A stretch of DNA of 64,000 bases from Sordaria brevicollis (GCA_033439795.1 JAUTDP010000003.1:1178001-1242000), one strand, 5' to 3'. Positions 11,071 to 22,315 are shown, counted from the stretch's first letter. Numbers and translations are program-made. Notes: generated by a model not told the origin, from the letters alone.

Positions 11071-11147
11071 AACGTCGTAGCTAACCTAGCAAATATACGG
11101 TTATAATATATACCCTTTAGCGGTCGGTTCGATTCCCGGCCGGAGTA
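11071..11147 (+). other. Decayed tRNA-like sequence
   Basis: TAGCTAACCTAGC at 11078-11090 resembles an A box, and GGTTCGATTCC within 11126-11136 is a perfect B box, at tRNA-like spacing. The T stem and acceptor stem pair only partly, and the anticodon arm is A+T-converted. It is probably a tRNA relic or a Pol III promoter carried by the nested insertion. Confidence 0.3.
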
Positions 11148-11476
11148 AAAATGAAATCTTTTTAATAATATTTAAATAGTAAATAGAAAATAAATAAATA
11201 AATTATAATAAAAAAATAAATAATAATATATAAATAAATTAGACATAAATAAATAACAAATAATTAAAAAAAATGATTTAATAAATAATAAATATATAAG
11301 GTATAAACAAATAAATAAATAAAAGAATAAATAATATTAAATAAATACATAAATAAATAAATAATATTAAATAAATAAATAAATAAAAATAGTAGAAAAA
11401 ATTATTCAAAATATATTAAAAAATAGAGGAAGTAAATGTTAAGCTCCGCTTCAAGTAAATTTCTGCCCACCTGTAT

Positions 11477-11526
11477 AAAATTTGCCGAAGGCAAATTTTG
11501 CGGGGGTACGGGGGCGGCAGCCCTCG
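11477..11526 (+). repeat. Hairpin and G-rich tract at insertion edge
   Basis: A perfect 10-bp stem with a GAA loop (AAAATTTGCC / GGCAAATTTT) occupies 11477-11499. A GC-rich run with GGGGG tracts follows to about 11526 and stands out sharply in the A+T-rich surroundings. Confidence 0.55.
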
Positions 11527-13629
11527 TATATAATATTATTATTTACGATAATAATAATAAAAACCGCGTTATAATTTATAATTATAACGTAGCGGGTAAT
11601 TAATTTTCTAATAAGTATATTAAATTCGATTATAATTCTATTATAAAAACGTACCTTTATTATAACCGCTAATATAACGTTTTTACTATTACTTTTAAAT
11701 TTCGTTTAATCGAATTACTTATTAATTTTATATAATTACTAATACTTTTTACTCCCTTTATAATCGACCCGTTAATACTTATTCCCTCCTACGGCTTTAT
11801 AAACCTATTCGTAATTATATAAGCGGTTATTTTTACTACCCAAATATTTCGAATTTCGTATACTCCCGGTAACGGTACTAAGGATAAAAGGATAGGTAAG
11901 CGGATTATAACGAATATTATATTGGAAGAAGTTATTAAAATAAAGAAAGAGGACGAAGAAAAGGAGGCGCGTATTAATAAAAAACTACGCAATTTAACGT
12001 TTCGAAACCTTTACGATTCGTAGAAATATATACTAAATTTCAAATATAGAAATTATAATAAAGCCGTTAAATATTAATTATATTATTTTATAAATAAGAA
12101 TAAAATTTATTACGACTTTTCCTTTATATAAATTAGTAAATAGGTATATACTATTTAATAATAGAAAATTACGCTTACTAATCTACTAAAGGATATATTA
12201 CGGGAGATAATCGATAAAGACGCCGCCGACGAAAGTAATAATAATAATAGTAATAGCGCTAATGTAATAAAGTTTCGAAAACGTAACGGGGGTATTAACG
12301 TTAACGTTATTAATAACGTAAATAATAGTAATAATAATACTTATATAAAAATATTAAACCTTCTATAAACGGCGTTAAAGGAATTTAAAAATCCCCCTTA
12401 ATATAATAAGTAGTACTTTTACCCTCCTCTCTATTTTTACCCGCCAATATTACTACTTTATATTTATAACTATTACCTCGCCCCCCCTCCTCCTCCTCTA
12501 TTAATATATATAATTAATAATTCTATAGCTATTAAATTTATTATTAGCGTTATATTTATAATTACCGCTAATATTAGCCGTTTCCCTCTAACGCTTCCTC
12601 TACTTAGTAGGGTAATAACCGTCGAATCTATAAATACTACATTTAAATATTTTACAATTGCGTTCTATAAGGAGCCTATTAATTATGCAATTTTAATAAT
12701 AAAATATATTATAATTAACCTACCACCTTCGTTATATATTAATATACGCGTACTTTCTATTTCTCTATTCGTAACGTACCCAATACTACCGTTAATTATA
12801 CCGCTTTCTATTACCGACGATAATAATAAAGCTATCGATAATATATACCTATTAATATTATTATTACCGCCACCTCTTACGCCGCTTAGCCATACCGCAA
12901 AAAAACTCATTATAGAGTTTTTTAAATCGTTTTACCGAATATATTATATTAAATATATATTAAAAATAATATTAATATATAAAATATTAATAAAATTATA
13001 AAAGAAGTTACAATACCTACGATCGCCGTATAATTTATTAGCATTAAAAAATTAATCGGTAAAATAATATATAATATTAAGGTTCTCTCCTACATTATAC
13101 TCTACCTTTAAAAATAGAATTAAAAATTTCCTTAAAGAGGAATACGCTACGCTAACTACCCAAACGAACCTTTATAATATATCCCCCAATCCTATTATAA
13201 TATATAACTAATTAATATAGCGCTCTAAATACCTAATTTAATTACTTACCGCGTATTATTAGTACTAATACGACTACGCTTAAATATAGGGTAATTAAAG
13301 CCTTTATTTCTATAATTAGTAATATTATTACTAATAACGTTAATAACTACGACCGATAATATTTCAAATCGAATTATAACGAAAAAAGGGGGTTTCTAGC
13401 AATTTAGTATTATTATATAAATAATTACTAACTCTAATTCTAATACTAATTTTAATACTCTCTAATATTTTAATACCTTTTTAAATATTCGATATTATAA
13501 TATAATAAAATATATATATACTCCCTCCCTCCTACTCTCCCTCCTACCTCCGCCCAATTATAATACCTATCTCCTTATATTCTACCAATTCGGTAGTATA
13601 TATTTATTTATAATCTTTATTATTATTAA

Positions 13630-14420
13630 TTCTATTTATTACTAACTTTACGTTTTTATAATAATTACGGATCTATAGTATACGCGTACCTATATCGAAC
13701 GCTACCTTCTTTAAAAAGTTTATAAAGTTTATATCCAATATATTATTACTACCCTTATCGTAGTATACTTATTTGAATTACTATTTAAAATTATTAAAAT
13801 ATATTTTAATAGGGTTAAACTCGGGGGAATATAACGGTAAATACTATAATAGAATACCCTTTTAAATATACGCCTATTAGAATTCGATTCGAAGATACTA
13901 CCTAATATTATTTATTATCAAAATACTATTACGCCCGGGAAAAAGATTCATTTTTAATAATACCCTCTTTACTATCCAATCCTAAAACCTAATAAAATCC
14001 GTTATACCCCAAAATATTAATAAATCGAATATACCGTTAACGCTAATAGCGGGGAAGAAATAATACCGCTTACCCCTTTTAAACCGGTTAAAGACCGTTA
14101 TAATAACGCCCTTAAACGCCTAACCAATATAACAAACTCTATCCCTTCAATTTATACCAAACTTATTATAAAAAATAAATATTTTTATAATAAATAATAA
14201 TATTTTATTAAACCAATTTATAATTAATATAGGGGATTACTATATTACTTTTATATAAAATCTTTTTTTCTTCTATTTATCCTATTGTAAATACCTTCGT
14301 ACAATCTCCTTCGAAATATAAACGTCGTATTTATCGGCTAAAAAGGTACAAATTTTATCGAAATATAAATTAAGCTTTATAATAAAAAATTCTATAACCT
14401 TCTATATATACTATTAATAT
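13630..14420 (-). pseudogene. Tc1/mariner-like transposase relic, RIP-inactivated
   Basis: Conceptual translation of the minus strand gives a broken but recognisable DDE transposase of the IS630-Tc1-mariner group. The motif YLPLYSPEFNPI (13808-13843) is the signature around the third catalytic acidic residue. Upstream is a degenerate SILIINNIR stretch, where the second catalytic Asp appears as Asn, as RIP of a GAT or GAC codon would produce. Many internal TAG/TAA codons interrupt it, so it is not functional. Confidence 0.7.
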
Positions 14421-14832
14421 AATATTTACTAAACGGGCAATATTATTATATATATTTCAAGCGCTTATATTAAAAGTTTTTTAATATTCTATAATATTTT
14501 AACTAATATAATATACCTATTAATATTTATTAAATTTCGTTTATACCTCCAAATAATTCTTACAAATATACTAGCCGCTATAGCGACCTTATTTAAGTAT
14601 TCGCTATTTACTAGTATTATATTAATTAACGCCTTTTAATTAGTATTTAAATAACGAACTATATCGATTACAATCGAAAATTGAATAAAAGACAACGTAA
14701 ATACTAAAGATTAATAAAAGCAATATTACCGTATCGATATATCAATTTTTTACAGCAATTGTAGCTAGTTTTCAATGGTAGACGACCTGTTTTAATTGTA
14801 TAAATAATAAAAAACGACCAAATAGCCAAAAA

Positions 14833-14901
14833 GTGTAATTGTGTACGGTGTGTACACACCCCCTCACGCCAAGACTATCAAGGTGTTTGAGTTCGGGAAC
14901 G
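14833..14901 (-). repeat. Right terminal inverted repeat
   Basis: Its reverse complement matches the left repeat in 60 of 69 positions. This copy keeps more G and C than the left one. Confidence 0.85.
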
Positions 14902-15385
14902 AGATTCAAGGCTTGGCCGCTAACAAATCCCCGCGGCAGGCAACGGGAAGCTTGTTAGTATTACCAACTGGATGTTGTCATCAACACCAAAACATACAAC
15001 ATGCATCACTTCCATCTCTTCAACTTATAATACAAGTATGGATATTTGCCAAGATTGAGCTTTGAAGGGCCCGATTCCGCCTAATCCGAACCATCTACAC
15101 AAATAAATGTGACCTCCAACGCCCAACCCGCCTTTGTCGGGTTTTACCACACCTCCCAAGTCATCATGTTTGGCCTTACAACTCATCATGGCAGAACAGG
15201 CACGGAGACATTGATGTTTCTTCTCTCATCGACTCAATATATAAATCACCGAAACAGCTCTCGCGTCTTTAAGAAAACGATGCCATGGAAATCCAACTCT
15301 CTATCAATCAACCACCTAGCTACGAAAGCTTCGCCCGAAACACATATCATCCATTCCTCTCAATACCATACTCCCGGAAACCACT
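14902..15385. other. Intergenic between transposon and GST
   Basis: Holds the 3' flank of the GST gene. No gene was seen. Confidence 0.5.
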
Positions 15386-16090
15386 CTACTCCTTCTTCTC
15401 AGCAGGTCTCCCAGTAAACATATACTCCAACGCATCCTTAACCAACGGCCTCGCCCTCATCCTCTCCATCCACCCATGAACCAACGGATACTTCTCCTCA
15501 TCATACTCCTCCTTGCTCAAGATCAAAAACATGCCCTGCTGCCAGGGGGCAAACGCAATATCCACATAACTGAACTTGTTACCCACGAACCACGGCTCCT
15601 CGGTGCCATACTTCTCCTTCTGCTTCTGCAGGTGACCCTCCATGACGGACGTGACGCGGTTAACCTCCTTAACGTAGCGCTCAACGGCCGAGGGCACGGG
15701 CTCGGAGTGGTACTTCTTGAACCAGACGGCCTGGCCGAAGTAGGGACCCTGGCCGGTGGTCTGGAAGTAGAGCCATTGGCGGGCGTGGTAGAAGTCGGCG
15801 GTGCCGGCGGGGAAGCTGAGCTTGTGCTCCTTGTCGTAGGTTTCGGTGAGGTACTCGAGGATGGCGCCGGATTCCCAGAGGGTGAGCCCCGTGTTGGGGT
15901 CCTGGATGGCGGGAAGGCGGCCGTTGGGGTTGACGTTTTGGACAAAATCGGGACGCTTGGCTTCGGTGACTTGGATGTGGTCCAGGTCGAAGGGGATGCC
16001 GAGCTCGGTGAGGAGGGCGTAGACTTTGGGAGGGTTGGGGCCGGTGTGGCCGTAGAGCTTGATGGGCTTGAGGGAGGAGGTGTCCGACAT
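15386..16090 (-). CDS. Glutathione S-transferase, Ure2p-like
   Basis: Conjugates glutathione to electrophiles or reduces peroxides; soluble and probably cytosolic. One exon of 234 residues, a normal length. The N-terminal thioredoxin-like domain (about 8-95) includes KLYGHTGPNPPKVYALLTEL, NPNGRLPAIQDP with the cis-Pro, and LWESGAILEYL for glutathione gamma-Glu binding. The all-alpha C-terminal domain contains WLYFQTTGQGPYFGQAVWF and YVDIAFAPW. These are typical of the fungal Ure2p/GstA-type class, which lacks the N-terminal prion domain of yeast Ure2. Confidence in the family is high; substrate specificity is unknown. Confidence 0.93.
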   Translation of the reverse strand: MSDTSSLKPIKLYGHTGPNPPKVYALLTELGIPFDLDHIQVTEAKRPDFVQNVNPNGRLPAIQDPNTGLTLWESGAILEYLTETYDKEHKLSFPAGTADFYHARQWLYFQTTGQGPYFGQAVWFKKYHSEPVPSAVERYVKEVNRVTSVMEGHLQKQKEKYGTEEPWFVGNKFSYVDIAFAPWQQGMFLILSKEEYDEEKYPLVHGWMERMRARPLVKDALEYMFTGRPAEKKE

Positions 16091-17515
16091 TGTGAATATG
16101 TCTTTGGTGGTGGTGAGTTGGTTGAAAGGTTGAAAAGTGTCTTGAGTTGATGTTATAAGATGAAGATGGAGTGAAGATGTCTATGGAGAGAAAACCGAAA
16201 CACTGGACAAAGAAGTTGGACCTTGAATATTTATATCTAAAGGGATTCGGCGTTTTGTAGGCATGCTTATATCTGTTCCCCCCTTCTGCAGCACTTTGAA
16301 ACCAAAACACCGACTCAGTGATGAGCACTCACTTCCAAATTGAGGAGGTCGTAACCCCTCATCCGAGCATGTTGTTCAAGCACTTCCACACCAGGCTTCC
16401 ATCGTGTTTATAAGATTACATAATACGTGATTGTCTTTTGGGGGTCCCTTTTTTCTGGCTGACAAATGTTGTTGTTGGAAGGTGTCGTTCTAGCGTTTCG
16501 GGCATTTGTGGGGAAGTCGGTGAACCCCTCCAGGTCCGGGCAGCTGGTGTTTTGGTGTTCGGGTTTCCACACAGTCTTCGGAACACACACAGACGCCGAA
16601 CAAGTCTTGGCAATATCGCCGGACACTTTCGGTGTTATCAACGACGGAGGGGACCTCGTAGTCTAAACTACCTGCCTCTATACAACCTCGGACTCCTGGA
16701 TCAATCTGGATCGATTATGAATCTGGTAGAACTCTCTTTGTCATTTGATTGTCATCGACTACTGAATCCGAAGCTTGTCGGATGTTATCCCCTACCATAC
16801 CATCATCTTCCTGTCGCCGATGCTACCTAACTAACAGCGGTCAGTCGACGTCACCTAGGTGAGCCTGTCTGTTACACAACGTTTGCATTGATCTCTAAAT
16901 ACCAGATAGGATCATACCTATTTCTGGACATATATCGCGATGATGGTATTTTGATGAAGCAGAATGAAAACGCCTAACAAATCCTGCCGATCAAGTGGAA
17001 TCGGGTGCTCCGGCTTCAACATTCCGGGTTTGCTTGTGTGAGATACAAGCATATCTGATATGCAGTTGTTATGGCAGTGTGTCTGTTAGTGCACTAATAG
17101 ATGATGTGTCTTGGCCCTCGAGTTGTACAGTCCCGTCTTTGATAAGTTACACGATCATGCCGACATCCGAAGACACTCGGCAATAACAGAGCGAAAAGGT
17201 GAGAAACAAAGTCTTTATTCCATATAAAGTGCTCCGGTTAGTTTATATCTCCAACTATCATCAATCTGGCCTTGATCGTATCACCGCCCGATAACTTCCT
17301 TTTTCCTATGCCGAGTATCCCTCAACTCTACTCCCGCCGTTCTGGTTTCTGGTACTTGGAGTGCTCTTCTTCTTGTGATCCATATCCCATTCTCGCCATA
17401 AAGTAAGCAACCCGCCGTTTCGGAGCAGTATCATTTTAGTTAGGTCTTCGCATCACGACCAGGACGACATCACAGACAACCGGATCAGCGGCCGTCAACG
17501 TCCAGTCAGCTCCCT
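16091..17515. other. Intergenic, no supported gene
   Basis: The GST promoter side followed by about 1 kb of unassigned sequence. A palindrome TTAGTGCACTAA lies at 17086-17097. No reading frame is convincing. Confidence 0.5.
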
Positions 17516-17899
17516 TTACGCGGACATAGACGGTTGGACGCACACGCTTGTGTCTTGTGGTTTCTTCGCCCTCAAGCCTCTCAATCGTGTCACCAGGTAC
17601 CCAACCCCATCAAAAACTTTAAAAAGCGGCCAAAGAGCGATATGGACGATTCCGGCACCCAAATAGTGGGGAAGAACTTTCTGTAGAGTTGCCTCGTTGA
17701 CCTCTGTTCCGGCTGCCGCCGGCCAGACGCCACGCGCCACCTGGTCTTTCCAAACCCAGACCCAGCCGGATGTGTACCATGAGATGAGGCCGATGATCAA
17801 GTAGATGATGATGAAGATGGCGGTGATGACGGTGATATCGATGGGGTGGTTGATTGCTTCCAGGGAGCGGTTATCGGTGTTGATGTTGGTGGGTGCCAT
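17516..17899 (-). CDS. Small two-helix membrane protein, paralogue 1
   Basis: A predicted protein of 127 residues from ATG 17899, which has a good context (GTCAACCATGG). An upstream in-frame extension is less likely coding. Residues about 20-48 form one hydrophobic helix with an aromatic end (WYTSGWVWVW); a second lies at about 80-103 (GAGIVHIALWPLFKVFDGVG). A basic tail (RLRGLRAKK) follows. No family was recognised. It aligns with the next gene upstream through IG..xWY, LWP, DG.xYL and R-rich tail positions, so the two are tandem paralogues with the same orientation. Function unknown. Confidence 0.6.
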   Translation of the reverse strand: MAPTNINTDNRSLEAINHPIDITVITAIFIIIYLIIGLISWYTSGWVWVWKDQVARGVWPAAAGTEVNEATLQKVLPHYLGAGIVHIALWPLFKVFDGVGYLVTRLRGLRAKKPQDTSVCVQPSMSA

Positions 17900-18773
17900 G
17901 GTTGACAGTTGGTATTGTGTGTGATTGTGAAGTTTTGGTTGTAAATTCTTTTCTGGAAATAGCGTGATGTTAGCAAGATATTTTGGCGGTGATGATGGCT
18001 TTTGGGGAATCATACAGATGGTGTTGAAGACGTACTGTGGCGGTGATGATGTAGACTCTACCCAGCGTTCAGTATGCGCCAGTGATGCTAGCCCTTTGAA
18101 GTGTCAAGGTTGGTGTTGAAGTGGACGAAAGAACAAAGTGATGTTGTGGAATGTCTTGAAATGGGTTGAAGGGAGAGGAAAAAAAGAATATCACTTAGAA
18201 TTTTAAATAAGCAAAAATTTGTGTGCAGCAGAGTTCGAGGAACAGACATGGACAGGAAGAAGTGTCTGCCAGTCTCCCCGCTCACCAACATATATTTGCT
18301 TTTTGCCTGACCACTTCTGCTTGGATGCTGCCATGTAGACAGAGGCAACCAGCTGTAATGCAACCCGCCATAAAACCACGCGATTTTTTTCTTTGAGAAC
18401 TGAGGGTGCCGCACGTTGAATGTATTTACGCGATCTCTACGAGGAATACCTACAACCAGCTAACTAAATATTACACGCTTGATTACCCCATTTCTTTCCC
18501 TCTACTTGTACTTGTCTAAATTTGTAGAACCTCCGCTGTCTGGTATCTTCAGTTGAAACGTCTTCTCCAAACCATAAACAACGAATTTTGTGCATCGTAG
18601 TCTCTTCCAGATAATTAACCCCCTTCATATTCCCTGTGCTCGTTATCATTCCACTTTCGATGTTCCATATCCTCGTCCCTCTTGTTACCTATCGCTCGAT
18701 CGCCATTGATGAAAGTCGCTTTAAATGCCACAGAAGTCCAGTCCCTTTAGGACCTCCAGCCAACCCAATGAGG
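17900..18773. other. Intergenic between membrane protein paralogues
   Basis: Probably contains the 5' leader of the downstream paralogue. No other feature is supported. Confidence 0.4.
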
Positions 18774-19169
18774 TTATTTCTCCGGCTCCGTTGGTGGTAA
18801 ATTAGCGGCCGACGCAGAAGGCATTGCGTCTAATGCAAGATGTGCTTGTGATTGTCCTTGGACGGGTCTGGATGAGGCCCTCCTCCTCCATCGTGAAGAC
18901 AAGTACCGCCATCCATCCGAGATCGTCCACATCGGCCATAATAACAGACAGGGAACGCCGACGAGGAAGTATACGTGCATATTATATTTTCGGATAATTC
19001 GTGGTTCGCCAAGGTCGGCTTCAGGCCCATGCAGCCACCTCCAAACTCTGCGCTCGCCTGTTCGGTACCATTCAAATATGCCGATGTATAGCCAAATGTT
19101 GAAGACCATGCCGGTAATATGAATCACCTGGGCTCTGGTGAGGTGGTTATCGCTGTCGATTGGTGCCAT
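18774..19169 (-). CDS. Small two-helix membrane protein, paralogue 2
   Basis: 131 residues from ATG 19169. Helix 1 is at about 14-33 (HITGMVFNIWLYIGIFEWY) and helix 2 at about 64-83 (MHVYFLVGVPCLLLWPMW), followed by SDGWRYLSSRWRRRASSRP and a Ser/Ala/Pro-rich tail. It shares the layout of the neighbouring gene: MAP start, polar N-terminus, helix ending in WY, a Trp-containing linker, LWP, a DG.xYL motif and a basic stretch. No known domain was recognised. The basic stretch after helix 2 suggests a cytosolic C-terminus by the positive-inside rule. Confidence 0.6.
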   Translation of the reverse strand: MAPIDSDNHLTRAQVIHITGMVFNIWLYIGIFEWYRTGERRVWRWLHGPEADLGEPRIIRKYNMHVYFLVGVPCLLLWPMWTISDGWRYLSSRWRRRASSRPVQGQSQAHLALDAMPSASAANLPPTEPEK

Positions 19170-19741
19170 CGGTTTTCGGCTTGTGTGGTGTAAGTTTGGT
19201 CGGTCGTGTTGTGGTTGCACGCTGGTAATGTGGAAGGAGGGATGAAAGTTCACAACTGTGAATTCTGTCGTTAAACCAAGATTTCTGTTAGCGATGGCCT
19301 TGATGGTGACGATGAGTTGTCGAGAAACATACTTGCAGGTGGTGTTCAATAAGTTGGTGGTGATGATACGATGCTGTGACCGTAAAGATGTTGTTGGTTG
19401 AGAGGAGGAGGATTGGAGGCGAGGAGAGGGAGAGGAAAAATCACATGGAGTTTGAATATTCCAGTGGGAGGGGGTAGCTACTGCCTCAGATACTTCCTAA
19501 TGCAAGGCCACTGTGTTTTGATGCCCTTAGAGGTTGCCAACTGCAATGCATCAGCTCATGAAAACCCGACACGCGACTCCATTATCTAAGCAAGAAGAAA
19601 GTTCCAATCCATCTCTATGCATGCCTGTTCTGCAAGATATAGGGAGCCACAGCCAGCTGATAGACTCGACACATGATAACCTCACATTCCCCCTGCTTCA
19701 TCTTTTCACTGACATCTCTCCGATGTCTGGCCCTGTTACCA
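19170..19741. other. Intergenic, no supported gene
   Basis: Upstream of the minus-strand membrane protein and downstream of the acidic coiled-coil gene. Nothing specific was seen. Confidence 0.4.
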
Positions 19742-20629
19742 TCATGCGTTACCTCGTCCTTCTTGAGAACCACCACCCGTTTTGGCTCCATCAGGGGAAG
19801 TCACATAATTCGCAGTCTCATCCAACGTCCCGCTGCGTCGAGTTCCCCTCTTGTCTTCCCCTCCTTCTGGAGCGTCATCAGTCATAATCGTGTCCAAAAG
19901 CTCAGTGGCAACGACTTCACTGCTCTTTTCTTCTGGTGTGCCCTCGCTATTTTCAGGCGTTGAGTCATGTTCATGCTCGCTCTGCTTGGAGGGCTCCTGG
20001 GCAGACTCTTTGACTTTGATCTGCTCAATTTTGACAGCGCCCTTGTTGGGCAGGGTCAAGTCGGATGAGAAGCGAGGTGGCCATACATCTTTGAGATTCT
20101 CGCCGACGCCGTAGCGTGACGGGATTCTGGAAGGAAGACGCTTCCCGCCGGTGGTGGGATGGTGATGCGGTGGTAGTGTGGAAGGCATGGATTGATAGAC
20201 GTCGCTGTTGCCGTTGTTGGTGACTTCTTGAAGTGTTCCTGAGTATTCATGGTCTTCATTGTCTTCCTCGTCGTTGTCCTTGTCGTCATTGTGAGCCTCT
20301 CCGTTGTTTTCTCCATTCTCCTCCTCACCACTGAGACAAATTCCTTGGTAGAGAGCGTCGAGGAGCGCTACTCTCTGTTCGTTCCAGCTCACCTTGATTT
20401 CCAGTCTCTGAACTCTCATTTCCATGTCCTCATCATATCTCTTCAGTCGTTCCTCTAGGACGAGGATTCTGGCTTGCAGCTGATCCTGAACGCTGATTTC
20501 GAATATCTCTTTTTCTTCCGCTTCCTCCTCCTCCTCGTTCTCCTCCTCCTCCTCTTCCTCTTCCTCCTCCCCTTCCTCCTCTTCCTCCTCTTCCTCCTGA
20601 TGAGACAGCAGCCCCGATTTCGGTCTCAT
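19742..20629 (-). CDS. Acidic coiled-coil protein, unknown function
   Basis: A frame of 295 residues from ATG 20629. It begins with a poly-Glu run encoded by a TCC/TTC-type microsatellite on the plus strand (about 20520-20600). A heptad-rich coiled coil follows (FEISVQDQLQARILVLEERL and on, about 45-90), then Asp/Asn/Glu-rich and Ser/Pro-rich disordered stretches. No catalytic motif was seen. It may be a gene in its own right or a distal exon of the neighbouring coiled-coil gene, 160 bp upstream on the same strand; I found no clear donor to join them. Confidence 0.45.
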   Translation of the reverse strand: MRPKSGLLSHQEEEEEEEEGEEEEEEEEEENEEEEEAEEKEIFEISVQDQLQARILVLEERLKRYDEDMEMRVQRLEIKVSWNEQRVALLDALYQGICLSGEEENGENNGEAHNDDKDNDEEDNEDHEYSGTLQEVTNNGNSDVYQSMPSTLPPHHHPTTGGKRLPSRIPSRYGVGENLKDVWPPRFSSDLTLPNKGAVKIEQIKVKESAQEPSKQSEHEHDSTPENSEGTPEEKSSEVVATELLDTIMTDDAPEGGEDKRGTRRSGTLDETANYVTSPDGAKTGGGSQEGRGNA

Positions 20630-20789
20630 AGTCCTAGCCCTCTTCACTTCATGTCTTCCGGTCTACTTAACTCTCTCTTTGGGCTCAAGCACTTGTCTTT
20701 TCCAGCCTGAGTGAGCTTTTTGTCCAACGGCCGTAGAAGAAGTACCCAGAACCTCGACCTCCTTGCTGCCCCGGTGCCCTTCAGTTTTA

Positions 20790-21368
20790 TCAGAACTTCC
20801 CGAAGAGTCGGTCGATGAAGACGAGGTTTGAGTTCCCAGAGTCTTTCCGTTTTCTCTTTTTATCCTCCTCATCACCTCCGGCTGGCCCTTCTCCATCTTC
20901 GTCCGCCACCCTACCATCCTCCTCCTCCTCCTTTTTCCCAGTGTCTTTCTTTTCGGCCGTACCCCGCCCATCACCGCCCTGCTTATCCCCATCCACCTCT
21001 TTCAGGTTTCCACCACACTCCTGTTCTTCCCTACCTCCCCCGTTTCTCTTCTTTTTCTCCTCCTCCTCCTCCTCCTCCCTCCTGCTCTTCTCCTTTCTCA
21101 GCCCCCACGCAATGAATTCCCGGCCTTTCTCCTGTTGAATCGCCAAAGCGTCATCAACTTCCTCCCACTCTTCCTCCAGGTTCTGGAAGCTCGTCTCAAG
21201 GTCTCCAAACTTGTCTCGTAACGCGCTGATTCGTTGTTCGAGCTCCTGCATCGCTTGTTGGGATTCCTGGATGACGCGTTCGACGTCGAGCGCGTCGTCC
21301 ATGTCGCTCCCCAGCTGGGAGCGGAGGACTGCGAGGTCCAAGGCTGGATTTAGTTTGTTCTTTTGCAT
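20790..21368 (-). CDS. Coiled-coil protein with charged tail, unknown function
   Basis: 192 residues from ATG 21368. Residues about 25-100 are a coiled coil (VIQESQQAMQELEQRISALR and on). The rest is Glu/Lys-rich and low-complexity, ending in a hydrophobic VFIDRLFGKF. The Glu runs are coded by a CTC-type microsatellite. It lies just upstream of another coiled-coil frame on the same strand, so the two might be parts of one transcript. No family was recognised. Confidence 0.45.
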   Translation of the reverse strand: MQKNKLNPALDLAVLRSQLGSDMDDALDVERVIQESQQAMQELEQRISALRDKFGDLETSFQNLEEEWEEVDDALAIQQEKGREFIAWGLRKEKSRREEEEEEEKKKRNGGGREEQECGGNLKEVDGDKQGGDGRGTAEKKDTGKKEEEEDGRVADEDGEGPAGGDEEDKKRKRKDSGNSNLVFIDRLFGKF

Positions 21369-22315
21369 TTGCCTTACGGTAGGGAGTGGGGGAATATAAA
21401 TGCGCAGGTGGGTGAGTGACGATTGTGAGTCGTGAAGGAGATTAGACTGGAAGAGCGAGACAAATTGGCGAGGCCTGGTCAGGCGCCGGTTTAAATGGTT
21501 GTCAAACTACAACTCTATGGCGTGCCTGGTGGAATATTCCATCAAAATAAGAAAGGAGGAAAGGCGCTTCTTCGTTGTTAACAGACCATTCACTTAATAA
21601 ACCAGTATGTTGTATGTTCAGAGGTATACCAAATTCACTAGGCTTCATTAACAACCGCACAAACTTTGTACCAATCTTCGTAGTGATTTTTGAACTTTTG
21701 CTTGATTGTAAACCTGCCCATCAGAGTAGGATGCTCAAGCTGAAGGGTCATGTTACGAAAGCCGCATCGGTCAAATGTCGTTTGCCAAAATTGTTCGCTA
21801 AGCGGCCGAGAAATCTCTGCCCATCGAGATGAATAACTTTCAAGCTCAACGACATTCGACCGATGCAGTTTCATAACCTGACCCTTGAGCATAAGGATAC
21901 TGTGTATTCTGATGGACAGGTAACAAAGGAGATGGTAGAATACAGGGTTCCACAAAGGGAAAGGAAAAATAATGAAAAAAAACACAGCTTGCTTTTCTCC
22001 TTCAACAACACAGCTTGATGAAACAAACCAGCCGAAATAACAAGCTTGCCCGTGTTGAACATGTGACGGCAAAGAAACGACAACCCGACAAAGATAAAAT
22101 CCAAAAACTCCCAAGACTCCGCTAATGGATGATATGATGATCCCTTAATGAATCCCCGCCAAAAGAAACGACAACCCAAACGACGCATGCATGGCCGACC
22201 TCTTCAAGGTTTGCGGCTCCATATGCGCAAAAATCCACTTTTAGCTCTCCTCTTCAGCGTACAACCTCTCCCATTAAGATCCTTTCAAGATGGTATTGTC
22301 GGTAGGTTGACAAAT
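21369..22315. other. Intergenic, no supported gene
   Basis: The promoter side of the coiled-coil gene and the 3' flank of isu1. No supported gene. Confidence 0.4.

Larger units (their letters stand above)
10530..11454. repeat. Nested insertion flanked by inverted palindromes
   Basis: The motif TTGAAGCGGAGCTTCAAC at 10530-10547 recurs inverted, one base shorter, at 11438-11454. Each copy is itself a small palindrome (GAAGC-GGA-GCTTC). The first 0.5 kb inside is much less A+T-biased than the surroundings and holds a duplicated block, a tRNA-like stretch and hairpins. From about 11.16 to 11.43 kb it becomes AAAT-type simple repeat. This looks like a younger or differently protected insertion in the transposon. 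Its class was not recognised. Confidence 0.5.
9429..14901. mobile_element. RIP-degraded DNA transposon with 69-bp TIRs
   Basis: A 5.47-kb block, overwhelmingly A+T and full of TAA/TAG/TTA, bounded by inverted repeats at 9429-9497 and 14833-14901. The repeats match at 60 of 69 positions and all nine differences are transitions. This, with the TA-rich composition, is the mark of Neurospora RIP (C to T, mostly at CpA). Inside are a Tc1/mariner-like transposase relic on the minus strand, a lysine-rich relic on the plus strand, and a nested GC-richer insertion at about 10.5-11.5 kb. No target-site duplication is obvious at the repeat ends. The element cannot encode functional protein now. Whether the two relics belong to one element or to nested ones is open. 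Confidence 0.85.

Noticed and set aside
11789..12910. Short open frames inside the RIP block (about 67 and 75 codons)
   Set aside because: Chance frames in A+T-rich degraded transposon sequence.
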